Source of the DNA: Bacteroidales bacterium UBA1189
Lineage (GTDB): Bacteria > Bacteroidota > Bacteroidia > Bacteroidales > Bacteroidaceae
NCBI GenBank assembly: GCA_002309805.1
Contig: DBYJ01000053.1
Span: forward strand, 1-30,557
Reading direction: 5' to 3'
Length of the DNA stretch: 30,557 bases
The stretch's first letter is position 1, and each line of letters opens with the position of its first letter. Below, one piece after another: positions 1 through 8,308 of the stretch. Made by a program: the position numbers and the translations under genes. The notes beneath the pieces were generated by a model, which saw only the letters and a program-made list of their open reading frames with translations, was not told the origin of the DNA and ran no database searches.

Positions 1-60
1 GACAACCTAAATCAGCGAACCACAGACAGGCAGAAGACAAGAAAAGAATGTTAGGAGTCA

Positions 61-108
61 GGTAAATGTTTGGTAAGTGTTTGGTAAGTGTTCAACAAAC
101 ACTTACCA
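61..108. repeat. 11-bp direct repeats ending in an inverted copy
   Basis: Three head-to-tail 11-bp units of the form GGTAARTGTTY occupy 61-71, 72-82 and 83-93. An inverted copy follows at 97-107, so 82-92 can pair with 98-108 as an 11-bp stem around a CAACA loop. A fourth direct copy lies at 149-159, exactly 66 bp (six periods) from the third. No gene is near; the next good promoter is at 290-320. Protein-binding array or repeat element are both possible. Confidence 0.75.
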
Positions 109-289
109 TATCTAACGCACTATGTTATAATTCGTTGGACGGAAAAAAGGTAAGTGTTGGCTTTTTTTTCGCAAAAACTATAAAAATGCGGAAAGGCTTT
201 TGCCCTTGTCTCTATTGGGCAGGACAACCACTCCAACATACAAACTGAAAATGTTTTTTGCAAGTAGAACAAAAAATCCCCCCTTTTTG

Positions 290-320
290 TTTGAAGTCTG
301 CGAAATAACCCCTACATTTG
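290..320 (+). promoter_or_regulatory. Bacteroidota-type promoter, -33/-7
   Basis: TTTG at 290-293 and TACATTTG at 313-320 are separated by 19 bp, matching the Bacteroidota sigma-ABfr pattern TTTG / TAnnTTTG. Transcription would start near 326. The first credible start codon downstream is at 687, so the predicted 5' leader is about 360 nt. Confidence 0.65.
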
Positions 321-325
321 CAGCG

Positions 326-615
326 TTTTCTTGCCAAAGCCCCCTTCGGGTGAGATTGAGGGAAGGAAACGTGTATATAAAAAGGCGTACTTTACGCTTT
401 GTGTTTGACGTACAGGAATCTGGCAGTTCCAAAAACGAAAAACGTTTGTCAAAAACAAGGCAACAAAGACGCCCGGTTGGTATGTATAGTCCGGCTCCAG
501 AAGCCGCTGCTTGCATATCGGCGTGGGCTTCGGCGTTGCTCGTTTCGACAAACAAGCGATGCCAGAGCTTCTGTACGTGGGACGAGCAATAAGTAGATTC
601 CCACGCTTCTTTTAT
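326..615 (+). ncRNA. candidate structured leader or small RNA
   Basis: This stretch follows a good promoter and has no convincing ORF. A 14-bp stem with one mismatch and two wobbles can form between 532-545 and 550-563 around a CGAC loop. A smaller stem pairs 492-496 with 502-506. A third pairs 576-582 with 599-605 (CGTGGGA/TCCCACG) and is followed by CTTCTTTTAT, which looks like a weak intrinsic terminator. It could be a separate RNA of about 290 nt or a regulated leader of the lipoprotein at 687. It matches no RNA family I recognise. Confidence 0.3.
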
Positions 616-686
616 ATCGTAGAATTTGAGTCGTTGAATCGCCAGCCGCAGGGAGTCCGCTGAGCAAAAGAAAGGGAAATTGCACT

Positions 687-3302
687 ATGAAAAAGCAGAT
701 TATTAGTATCGCAGCATGGCTAATGCTCCTTTGCCTATCCGCTTGTACGAACGATGATTCTATCGTCAACTACCGCCTCGACCAGTTGGAAGAGCGTGTT
801 AAAAAACTCGAAGACATTTGTTCCAAGCTAAACAGCGATATGTCAGCCTTGCAAACCATTGTCAATGCTTTGCAAAACAACGTCACCATTACCGAGGTGC
901 AGGAAAATGCCAACGGCTACACCATCTTTTTCAGCAATGGACGCACTATTCAAATCAATAATGGAGCTAAAGGTAAGGATGGCTTGGATGGCAAGGATGG
1001 CTACACCCCTGTCATCGGCGCGGCCTTGGATGAGGACGGCATCTACTGCTGGACGGTCGATGGTCATTGGCTGCTCGATGCCGAGGGCAACCGCATTCAC
1101 GTCACAGGCGACAAAGGTGCTGACGGACGCGATGGCGTAGATGGTAAGGATGGCGTAAATGGCCAGAATGGCATCTCCTCCATCGTAGGGGTGAAAATGT
1201 ATGAGGACGGACGCTACTACTGGACCCTGAACGGCGAATTCCTGCTGGATGCCGAGGGCAAGATGATTCCTGCCACAGGCGAGAGGGGGAAGGATGGACT
1301 GGACGGCGAGGATGGCACCTCATCCGTCATCGGCATGGCCCTGTATTCCGACCATTATTACTACTGGACCATCAACGGCGAGTGGCTATTGGACAATTTA
1401 GGCAGCATGGTACGTGTGACGGGCAACGACGGAAAGGACGGAAAGGATGGCACTTCCTCCGTCATCGGCATCAAACAGCATACCGATGGTGTTTACTACT
1501 GGACGCTGAACGGCGAATGGTTGTTGGACGACAGGGGTAATAAGATAAAGGTTGCAGGCACGGATGGCAAGGACGGCAGCTCGTCCATCATCCGAATCAA
1601 AAAGGACACGGACGGCTATTACTACTGGACATTGAACGGTGAATGGCTGTTGGATGCCGACGGGAACAAAATCCGCGTCACAGGCAACGACGGCAAAGAT
1701 GGGGAGGATGGCGAAAACGGAAAAGATGGCATCACCCCCAAATTGAAGATAGAAAATGATTGCTGGTATGTCTCCTATGACAATGGTATTACATGGACGA
1801 TATTAGGCTACGCCAAGGGTACGGATGGCAAGGACGGCACTTCCTACGTGGTGACTATCAAGCAGGACACCGATGGCTACTACTATTGGACGTTGAACGG
1901 AAACTGGATGCTTGACGACAATGGACAAAAAGTTCGCGTCACAGGAGACAATGGCAAGGATGGCAAAGACGGCATAACTCCACAGCTGAAAATAGAAGAG
2001 GACTATTGGTATATCTCTTATGATAAAGGAACGACATGGACTAAACTCGGTTACGCCAAAGGTGCAGACGGCACAAATGGCAAGAACGGTGATTCCATTT
2101 TCAAAAGCGTCACACAGGACGAAAACAACGTCTATTTCACTCTTGCCGACGGCATAACAGTATTTACCGTTCCTAAATCCAAATTCAAATCCGTCGTAGA
2201 ACGAATTCGTTCGATTTCCTACGTCCCCCAATATACTGACGGTATAGCAAAGGTCTCCTATACGCCTGGGCAGAAAGACGGAACAGTTACGCTGGATTAT
2301 CTCGTCTCTCCTCATGGCATTGTTTCGGAAATCAGCAATGATTGGAACAAGTTGCTCTCCCTTAGAGCTTCCTATGCCGCCACGCGCACTGTATCGTTTG
2401 TTAATCTAACGATAACCCAAGTGGTGGCAGATGCTACAAAAGGCGTTCTTACTATCACGGCTTCCTGTTCAGCATTAGACTATGACTTTTATGCGGGCCT
2501 CAAAAACGCCTCTGTCTTTTTGACAATAACCGATACCTCATCGGAGATAAGTTCAGATTGGGCACAAATCTCAACCTTTGCAGAAGGTTCAGAAAATCAA
2601 ACCATCATTGATGCAAACGGTCATGAATATGTAGATCTCGGTCTGCCTTCAGGATTGCTCTGGGCAACGTGTAATGTAGGAGCAATTTCTTCTGAGGATT
2701 ATGGTAACTATTATGCATGGGGTGAGACGGAGACAAAGCAGAGTTACCTCGAAAAAAACTATAAGTGGATTGGGTTTTGGTCTGGTGAAGGAGGCGATGA
2801 AGAAGAAATAGGTGAAGGAGCATTCAAGGGATTCTTCAAATATTGGACGGACAAGGCCAAAGAACGTGACGGATACACCGTGATTTACATAGACAACAAA
2901 ACAATTCTTGACCTTGAAGATGATGCAGCCCATGTCAATTGGGGCGGCAGTTGGCGCATGCCCACTGGGGAAGAGTGGGCTGAACTTCAAAAAGAATGTA
3001 TCTGTAAGAAAACAAAAAATGGCTTCAAGGTGGAAAGTAAGGTCAATGGCAACTGGATTTTCCTCCCTGCGACAGGCGAATGGATCGATGAGGGCGATGG
3101 GTATGATCCTTTTTTAGCTAACTGCGGTAAAGTGGGTTACTACTGGTCCTCAACACTTTATTTAAGTTGGGCCAAGTTGAATGACATGGCGGAATGCATG
3201 CAGGTCTTATTAAGCGATGATCCAGAAGTAATGTCTGGACTATATAGTGACGCCGCCTTGCGTTACCGAGGATGCAGCGTCCGTCCTGTCTGCCATCCGT
3301 AG
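687..3302 (+). CDS. DUF4988-like/collagen-like repeat lipoprotein with C-terminal FISUMP-type domain
   Basis: This 871-residue protein begins with a lipoprotein signal (lipobox LSAC, lipidated Cys20). A coiled coil at about 28-67 resembles the DUF4988 region found at the N-terminus of Bacteroidales surface proteins. Residues 94-460 hold collagen-like GKDG/GEDG runs alternating with two modules. One is a 'YYWTLNGEWLLD' module (six copies) and the other a 'WYxSYDxGxTWTxLGYAKG' module (two copies). Residues about 644-869 form the 'VDLGLPSGLLWATCNVG ... WRMPTGEEW ... YYWSS ... RPV' domain, a Fibrobacter-major-paralogous type with a probable C-type-lectin-like fold. It probably sits on the outer surface and binds something, but the ligand is unknown. 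It appears monocistronic behind the promoter at 290. The ATG at 687 gives a good lipoprotein signal. Confidence 0.9.
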   Translation: MKKQIISIAAWLMLLCLSACTNDDSIVNYRLDQLEERVKKLEDICSKLNSDMSALQTIVNALQNNVTITEVQENANGYTIFFSNGRTIQINNGAKGKDGLDGKDGYTPVIGAALDEDGIYCWTVDGHWLLDAEGNRIHVTGDKGADGRDGVDGKDGVNGQNGISSIVGVKMYEDGRYYWTLNGEFLLDAEGKMIPATGERGKDGLDGEDGTSSVIGMALYSDHYYYWTINGEWLLDNLGSMVRVTGNDGKDGKDGTSSVIGIKQHTDGVYYWTLNGEWLLDDRGNKIKVAGTDGKDGSSSIIRIKKDTDGYYYWTLNGEWLLDADGNKIRVTGNDGKDGEDGENGKDGITPKLKIENDCWYVSYDNGITWTILGYAKGTDGKDGTSYVVTIKQDTDGYYYWTLNGNWMLDDNGQKVRVTGDNGKDGKDGITPQLKIEEDYWYISYDKGTTWTKLGYAKGADGTNGKNGDSIFKSVTQDENNVYFTLADGITVFTVPKSKFKSVVERIRSISYVPQYTDGIAKVSYTPGQKDGTVTLDYLVSPHGIVSEISNDWNKLLSLRASYAATRTVSFVNLTITQVVADATKGVLTITASCSALDYDFYAGLKNASVFLTITDTSSEISSDWAQISTFAEGSENQTIIDANGHEYVDLGLPSGLLWATCNVGAISSEDYGNYYAWGETETKQSYLEKNYKWIGFWSGEGGDEEEIGEGAFKGFFKYWTDKAKERDGYTVIYIDNKTILDLEDDAAHVNWGGSWRMPTGEEWAELQKECICKKTKNGFKVESKVNGNWIFLPATGEWIDEGDGYDPFLANCGKVGYYWSSTLYLSWAKLNDMAECMQVLLSDDPEVMSGLYSDAALRYRGCSVRPVCHP
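966..2066 (+). repeat. in-frame modular repeats of the surface lipoprotein
   Basis: This span codes residues about 94-460 of the lipoprotein and holds eight modules joined by Gly-Lys-Asp-Gly linkers. Several modules are nearly identical at DNA level, for example those around 1480-1560 and 1600-1680. All units keep the reading frame, so unequal recombination would change protein length without breaking it. Confidence 0.8.
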
Positions 3303-3501
3303 TAAAAGAAATAGAACCAGATTATCTTGACATATCGGAGTGGGATAAAAAAGAATCCCTGAAACCCCAACAAAGGAATCTTAGGAATTCTGAAAAAAAG
3401 TTTGCAATTTTGCACGCCGTTATGCTGTCTTGCGCTATTTGCCCTTTAATCAAGTTCCAGTTTTAATATCTATTATTCTTATTTTTGAACTGCCCTAATG
3501 G

Positions 3502-3543
3502 TAGAAAAGAATGAACCCCAGAAGCAACATTCTTCTGGGGCTC
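3502..3543 (-). terminator. intrinsic terminator of pnp
   Basis: On the minus strand a 12-bp stem (one G-U pair) forms between 3543-3532 and 3524-3513 around a 7-nt loop. It is followed by ATTCTTTTCT. It lies 20 nt after the pnp stop codon. Confidence 0.85.
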
Positions 3544-3562
3544 AATTATTGAATGATTTCGA

Positions 3563-5818
3563 TTACCGATTGCGGCGGTCGCCGTTGCGATCAGGGCGTT
3601 CACGACGCTCTCCGCGGTCGGGACGGTCGCCACGCTCACCACGCTCAGGGCGCTCACGGCGGGGAAGACGTTCCTCGTAGCCTTCGGGCTTCTCTAAGAG
3701 GGCACGATGGCTGAGCTTGAACTTGCCGGTCTTGGGGTCGATGTCGAGCAACTTCACGGTGATGGAGTCGCCTTCGGAGAGGCCTGTTTCCTCCATTGTC
3801 TCGAAGCGCTTCCAATCAATCTCGCTGATGTGGAGCAATCCTTCCTTACCAGGCATGAATTCCACGAAAGCGCCGTAAGGCATGATGCTGCGCACCTTGC
3901 TCTCATAGACCTCGCCCACCTCGGGGATGGCCACGATAGCACGAATCTTCGACATAGCGGCGTCGATGCTGGCCTTGTTGGTGGCAGCAATCTCCACACG
4001 GCCGATACCGTCGATTTCGTCGATATTGATGGTAGCACCCGTCTCTTCCTGCATACCCTGAATAATCTTTCCACCCGGGCCAATGACGGCTCCGATAAAC
4101 TCCTTGGGGATGGTAATGATTTCGATGCGCGGAGCATGCGGTTTCAGTTCGGGACGCGGCTCGGGCAGAGTCTCCAGCATGCAGTTGAGAATATGCATGC
4201 GGCCTTCCTTAGCCTGATTGAGGGCCTTCTCAAGGATTTCGTAGCTCAGTCCGTCGCACTTAATATCCATCTGTGTAGCGGTAAGACCCTTGACCGTACC
4301 CGTGGTCTTGAAGTCCATGTCGCCGAGGTGGTCTTCATCGCCGAGGATGTCGCTCAGTACGGCGTACTTCTCTTCACCCGGGTTCTTGATGAGACCCATA
4401 GCGATACCGCTGACGGGACGTGCGATGGGCACACCAGCATCCATCAGCGCTAACGTTCCTGCGCAGACTGTAGCCATAGAGCTGGAGCCATTGCTCTCGA
4501 GGATATCGCTAACGACGCGCACGCAATAGGCGTAGTCGTGAGGAATCATTTCCTTCAGGGCGCGCCAAGCGAGGTGACCGTGACCAATCTCGCGACGGCC
4601 AACGCTACGCTGAGCCTTGGCTTCACCCGTGCTGAAAGGCGGGAAGTTGTAGTGGAGCAGGAAGCGGGCCTTGCTCTGGTCGAGGACATCATCGACGATT
4701 TTCTCGTCGTCCTTGGTACCAAGGGTGACGCTCGTCAGAGACTGCGTCTCACCACGGGTAAAGATAGCCGAGCCGTGAGGGCCGGGCAGGTAGCCGACTT
4801 CGCACCAGATGGGGCGGATATCGGTGGTCTTACGACCATCGAGGCGCTTGCCTTCGTCGAGGACGCAACGACGCATGGCGTCGCGCTCCACGTCGTGATA
4901 GTAGCGGTCGATGAGGGCATTCTTCTCGGCCAACTCATCTTCGGTAAGGTCGGTATGAGCCTCAGCGTAGGCAGCCTTGAAGTCCTCGCAAATCTGCGTG
5001 AAGGCATCCTCGCGGGCATGCTTGTCGCGATTGCCCTCCTGAGAAATGGCATAGGCCTTGTCGTAGCAGGCAGCCTTGACTTCAGCACGGAGGTCTTCGT
5101 CATTATCCTCGTGGCAATACTCGCGCTTTACCGTCTTACCAGCGGCTTCAGCCATCTCGTTCTGCACAAGGCACATGGGCTTGATGGCTTCATGGGCAGC
5201 CTTCATGGCGCCAAGCAGATCGGCTTCACTCACTTCCTTCATCTCGCCCTCGACCATCATGATGTTGTCGTAGGTAGCGCCTACCATGATGTCCATGTCG
5301 GCACGCTCGAGCTGCTCGAAAGTGGGGTCGATGACGTACTCGCCATCCACGCGGGCAACGCGCACCTCGCTGATGGGGCCGTTGAAGGGGATATCGCTGA
5401 CTGCCAATGCGGCGCTGGCAGCAAGACCAGCAAGGGCATCAGGCATATCCACGCCGTCGGCGCTGAACATGATGATGTTCACGTACACCTCGGCATGATA
5501 GTTATCGGGGAACAGGGGACGCAGGGCGCGGTCCACCAGGCGGCAAGTGAGGATTTCGTAGTCCGAAGGCTTGCCTTCACGCTTGGTGAAGCCACCCGGG
5601 TAACGTCCGAATGCAGCATATTTCTCTCTGTACTCTACCTGAAGAGGCATGAAATCTGTTCCGGGAACGGCATCTTTGGCGGCGCAGACCGTAGCAAGCA
5701 GCATCGTCTTGCCCAGCGTGACCATCACGGCTCCGTCGGCCTGCTTGGCCAGTTTCCCGGTTTCCAACGTAATCTCCCTGCCGTCGGGCAGAGCGATTTT
5801 TCTTGTGATAATGTTCAT
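3563..5818 (-). CDS. pnp: polyribonucleotide nucleotidyltransferase (PNPase)
   Basis: PNPase phosphorolyses RNA from the 3' end to release nucleoside diphosphates; it is a cytoplasmic trimer. The 751-residue protein has the full family order. It starts with an N-terminal RNase PH domain (residues about 3-215, with 'EYREKYAAFGRYPGGFTKREG'-type substrate residues). A helical linker and a second RNase PH domain (about 325-560) follow. A KH domain ('IGAVIGPGGKIIQ') and an S1 domain ('VRSIMPYGAFVEFMPGKEGLLHISEI') close the conserved core. A tail of about 38 residues rich in Arg, Glu, Asp and Gly extends past the S1 domain. The gene stands alone on its strand with its own terminator. The ATG at 5818 matches the usual family N-terminus. 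A long ORF on the opposite strand is a codon-bias shadow. Confidence 0.97.
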   Translation of the reverse strand: MNIITRKIALPDGREITLETGKLAKQADGAVMVTLGKTMLLATVCAAKDAVPGTDFMPLQVEYREKYAAFGRYPGGFTKREGKPSDYEILTCRLVDRALRPLFPDNYHAEVYVNIIMFSADGVDMPDALAGLAASAALAVSDIPFNGPISEVRVARVDGEYVIDPTFEQLERADMDIMVGATYDNIMMVEGEMKEVSEADLLGAMKAAHEAIKPMCLVQNEMAEAAGKTVKREYCHEDNDEDLRAEVKAACYDKAYAISQEGNRDKHAREDAFTQICEDFKAAYAEAHTDLTEDELAEKNALIDRYYHDVERDAMRRCVLDEGKRLDGRKTTDIRPIWCEVGYLPGPHGSAIFTRGETQSLTSVTLGTKDDEKIVDDVLDQSKARFLLHYNFPPFSTGEAKAQRSVGRREIGHGHLAWRALKEMIPHDYAYCVRVVSDILESNGSSSMATVCAGTLALMDAGVPIARPVSGIAMGLIKNPGEEKYAVLSDILGDEDHLGDMDFKTTGTVKGLTATQMDIKCDGLSYEILEKALNQAKEGRMHILNCMLETLPEPRPELKPHAPRIEIITIPKEFIGAVIGPGGKIIQGMQEETGATINIDEIDGIGRVEIAATNKASIDAAMSKIRAIVAIPEVGEVYESKVRSIMPYGAFVEFMPGKEGLLHISEIDWKRFETMEETGLSEGDSITVKLLDIDPKTGKFKLSHRALLEKPEGYEERLPRRERPERGERGDRPDRGERRERPDRNGDRRNR

Positions 5819-5859
5819 CTTTGAAACTTGTTACTATTTATACTCTCTAAAAAATCGCG

Positions 5860-5867
5860 CAAAATTA
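5860..5867 (-). promoter_or_regulatory. possible -7 box for pnp
   Basis: On the minus strand TAATTTTG fits TAnnTTTG and lies 42 nt before the pnp start. No clear -33 TTTG is seen at the right distance. Confidence 0.35.
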
Positions 5868-5938
5868 CATAATTACTGCGAATAATCAGCCTAATTTCAG
5901 AAATTTTATGTAATTTCGCCGCCGAAATTGATTGAAAA

Positions 5939-7135
5939 ATGAGAAAAACCTTTGTTTTAGCCCTGATTTCAGCCGCTTTGCTCGTCACCGGCTGTCAACA
6001 TAAACCCTCTGGCGCCACCATCGAAGGCGCCATTACCGAAGCCACCGGCAAGACGCTTTACCTCGACGCGCTGGGCGTGGATCGCACCACCGTCGTCGAT
6101 TCCGTCCGCCTCAAAGAAAGCGGCGCTTTCTCCTTCCGCGTCCCCCGTCCCGAGTGCTACGACTTCTATCGCCTGCGCATCGAGCGTGAGCTCATCAACG
6201 TCAGCGTCGATTCTACCGAAACCATCCACATCACCGCCGCCCTTCCTACGATGTCCGTCGCCTATCAAGTAGAAGGGTCGGAGAACAACGTAAGGCTTCG
6301 CGAACTGGTGATGAAGCAGATAGAACTGCAGAACGCCGTGCGTGCCCTCGTCCGCAACAGCGGCCCCGAGGTAGGTGTCACTCGACGCAAGATTTCCGAT
6401 CTCGTACAGCAGTATAAGGATAGCGTCCGTCTCCACTACATCTATGCCGACCCCTCGAAGCCCTGCGCCTACTTCGCCCTTTTCCAGCGACTGAACGGCG
6501 GCCTTATCTTCGACCCCGTCAGCACACGCGATGACGTCCGCGCCTTTGCTGCCGTTGCCACCAACCTCGACCTCTACCACCCTGATGCCGTGCGCACGAA
6601 GAACCTCCATAATATCGCCATCAAGGGCATGGCCTCCACGCGTCCCGCACGCTCCGCAGCCAACGACAGCATCGCAGCTGCTCTGGCTGACAAATTCGTC
6701 GAGGCCTCAATCATCGACATCAACATGCCCAATGCCGACGGCGCCCAATGCAGCCTCACCGACCTCAAGGGCAAGGTGGTGCTTCTCAGCTTCTGCGCCT
6801 ATGCCCAGGAGACATCAGCCATGAGTATCCTCGCGCTACGCGAACTCTATAATCAGTACTCCGCGAAGGGATTTGAAATCTACCAAGTGGGACTCGACGA
6901 CAACGAGCACTATTGGCGCATGGCCGTCGATAACCTACCTTGGGTTTGTGTCCACGACCCCGACTGCCAATGGTATGCCACACGCGAAGGCATCCTCGCT
7001 TTCCGCTCCATCCCCGCCTCTACCTACGGCGTCAAGACACTCCCCACCTATTTCCTGATTAACAGGGACAACGAGGTCATCCTCCGCATCGAGGATGAGA
7101 AAGCCCTTGCCGATGCCATCGCCGAAAATATCTGA
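5939..7135 (+). CDS. DUF4369-like/thioredoxin-fold lipoprotein lacking the CxxC pair
   Basis: The 398-residue protein has a lipoprotein signal (lipobox VTGC, Cys19). A DUF4369-like beta domain at about 25-120 ('GATIEGAITEATGKTLYLD...DSVRLKESGAFSFRV') and a helical linker follow. The C-terminal thioredoxin/AhpC-like fold spans about 245-395 ('LKGKVVLLSFCAYAQETSAMSILALRELYNQY' start, 'VKTLPTYFLINRDN' cis-Pro segment). Where TlpA proteins have WCxxC, this one reads FCAYAQETS, so neither redox cysteine is in place. Such degenerate members are known in Bacteroidales. It probably faces the periplasm. It is divergent from pnp. Role unknown; thiol-disulfide exchange by the normal mechanism is unlikely. 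Confidence 0.85.
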   Translation: MRKTFVLALISAALLVTGCQHKPSGATIEGAITEATGKTLYLDALGVDRTTVVDSVRLKESGAFSFRVPRPECYDFYRLRIERELINVSVDSTETIHITAALPTMSVAYQVEGSENNVRLRELVMKQIELQNAVRALVRNSGPEVGVTRRKISDLVQQYKDSVRLHYIYADPSKPCAYFALFQRLNGGLIFDPVSTRDDVRAFAAVATNLDLYHPDAVRTKNLHNIAIKGMASTRPARSAANDSIAAALADKFVEASIIDINMPNADGAQCSLTDLKGKVVLLSFCAYAQETSAMSILALRELYNQYSAKGFEIYQVGLDDNEHYWRMAVDNLPWVCVHDPDCQWYATREGILAFRSIPASTYGVKTLPTYFLINRDNEVILRIEDEKALADAIAENI

Positions 7136-7138
7136 GGA

Positions 7139-7180
7139 AAAGATTAAAGGTTAAGGGTTAAGGGTTAAAGATTAAAGGGT
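7139..7180. repeat. TTAAGGG/TTAAAG-type satellite after the stop codon
   Basis: Seven- to eight-bp units such as TTAAAGG, TTAAGGG and TTAAAGA run directly after the stop of the preceding lipoprotein gene. A further 11-bp direct repeat (TTGCACTACCT) lies at 7193-7203 and 7205-7215. Confidence 0.7.
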
Positions 7181-7217
7181 AGTTTTTTCAACTTGCACTA
7201 CCTATTGCACTACCTTT

Positions 7218-7238
7218 AACGGGCTTTTCGCCCGTTTT
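7218..7238 (+). terminator. probable terminator of the thioredoxin-fold lipoprotein gene
   Basis: AACGGGC at 7218-7224 pairs with GCCCGTT at 7230-7236 around a 5-nt loop, followed by TT. The U-tract is short, so termination may be partial. Confidence 0.5.
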
Positions 7239-7270
7239 AGGTACTTTCGCTCGGAAAAACTCAAAAAATA

Positions 7271-7302
7271 TTTGGTTTTTCTCTCGCTTGTTCGTACCTT
7301 TG
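7271..7302 (+). promoter_or_regulatory. promoter of greA
   Basis: TTTG at 7271-7274 and TACCTTTG at 7295-7302 have a 20-bp spacer. The predicted start near 7308 leaves a leader of about 108 nt before the greA ATG. Confidence 0.75.
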
Positions 7303-7328
7303 TCGCCGAAACATGAGAAACTAGGGTT

Positions 7329-7358
7329 CCGGCATGAAAATGCCGGGATTCTTTTCTT
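7329..7358 (+). terminator. terminator-like hairpin inside the greA leader
   Basis: CCGGCAT (7329-7335) pairs with ATGCCGG (7340-7346) around a GAAA tetraloop and is followed by GATTCTTTTCTTTC. It lies about 20 nt after the predicted transcription start and 57 nt before the greA start codon. Here it could act as an attenuator and release an RNA of about 50 nt. Confidence 0.55.
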
Positions 7359-7415
7359 TCGTGTGGAAAAAGAGAGAAAAAAGTATAACTGAATAAAAAA
7401 AGAAGAAAAAAGACT

Positions 7416-7880
7416 ATGGCTTACATGTCACAAGAAGGGTTCGACCAATTGGTTGCCGAACTGAAAGAACTGGAGACCATCCGCCGTCCTGAGATTGCCC
7501 GGCAGATTGCCGAAGCCCGCGACAAGGGCGACCTCTCCGAGAATGCCGAGTACGATGCCGCCAAGGAGGCACAAGGCATGCTGGAAATGAAAATCAACCA
7601 ACTGAAACTCACCATCAGCGAGGCAAAAATCATCGACCCGTCGAAAATCAAGACGGATACCGTACAGGTGCTCACAAAGGTGGAGCTGAAGAACGTGAAG
7701 AACAAGGCCAAGATGACCTACTCCATCGTGCCCGAAAGCGAAGCTAACCTGAAGGCTGGCAAGATCTCCGTCAACACCCCCATTGCCCAGGGTCTCCTCG
7801 GCCATAAGGTGGGCGACGTGGTGACCATCAAAATCCCCGCCGGCTTGCTTGAACTCGAAGTGCTGGGAATCTCCATTTAA
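7416..7880 (+). CDS. greA: transcription elongation factor GreA
   Basis: GreA enters the RNA polymerase secondary channel and stimulates cleavage of backtracked transcripts. The protein has 154 residues, the normal length. It has an N-terminal coiled coil (about 1-75) carrying the tip acidic residues in 'GDLSENAEYDAAKEAQ' and a C-terminal FKBP-like domain ('INTPIAQGLLGHKVGDVV'-type segment, written here as VNTPIAQGLLGHKVGD). The start is the ATG at 7416; no in-frame upstream start is better. The HIT gene follows 11 nt later and is probably co-transcribed. A leader hairpin suggests regulation by premature termination. Confidence 0.97.
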   Translation: MAYMSQEGFDQLVAELKELETIRRPEIARQIAEARDKGDLSENAEYDAAKEAQGMLEMKINQLKLTISEAKIIDPSKIKTDTVQVLTKVELKNVKNKAKMTYSIVPESEANLKAGKISVNTPIAQGLLGHKVGDVVTIKIPAGLLELEVLGISI

Positions 7881-7891
7881 TTTTCTCAACT

Positions 7892-8284
7892 ATGGCATCG
7901 ATATTCTCACGAATCATTGCAGGGGAGATTCCCTGCTACAAAATTGCGGAGGACGAACATAACTTCGCTTTCCTTGATATCAACCCCCTTCAGGAGGGCC
8001 ACACCCTTTGCATCCCCAAGCACGAAGTCGATTACCTCTTCGACCTCAGCGATGAGGAGTATGTTTCGTTGACGCTGTTTGCCAAACGCGTGGCAAAGGC
8101 CATCGGAGCAGCCATTCCCTGCCAGCGCGTAGGCGTAGCCGTGCTGGGTATGGAAGTTCCGCACGCTCACATCCACCTCGTACCCCTGCAGAAGGAGAGC
8201 GACCTCCTCTTCACCAACCCTAAGAAACAGCTCACCCCCGACCAATTTGCTGAAATTGCCCGCCGCATTAGCGACAAGCTATAA
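7892..8284 (+). CDS. HIT-family nucleotide hydrolase (HinT-like)
   Basis: HIT proteins of the Hint branch hydrolyse purine nucleoside phosphoramidates and acyl-adenylates in the cytoplasm. The 130-residue protein has the whole fold. It starts with 'SIFSRIIAGEIPCYKIAEDE', continues through the 'GHTLCIPKHEV' strand, and ends with the histidine triad HAHIHLVPL (His91, His93, His95). Placement 11 nt after greA shows a two-gene operon, a common arrangement in Bacteroidales. The gene is followed by a probable terminator. The natural substrate is not evident from sequence. Confidence 0.93.
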   Translation: MASIFSRIIAGEIPCYKIAEDEHNFAFLDINPLQEGHTLCIPKHEVDYLFDLSDEEYVSLTLFAKRVAKAIGAAIPCQRVGVAVLGMEVPHAHIHLVPLQKESDLLFTNPKKQLTPDQFAEIARRISDKL

Positions 8285-8308
8285 CGATTGGGAGTATATA
8301 CAGTTAGA

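Noticed and set aside
200..592. 130-codon ORF in the upstream region
   Set aside because: It spans the promoter at 290-320, has no domain or good start context, and overlaps other equally weak frames.
3272..3466. Short ORF after the repeat lipoprotein
   Set aside because: It overlaps the end of the lipoprotein gene in another frame, has no promoter and resembles no family.
4538..5824. 428-codon plus-strand ORF opposite pnp
   Set aside because: It lies wholly antisense to an unmistakable pnp gene, has no recognisable domain and reflects codon bias.
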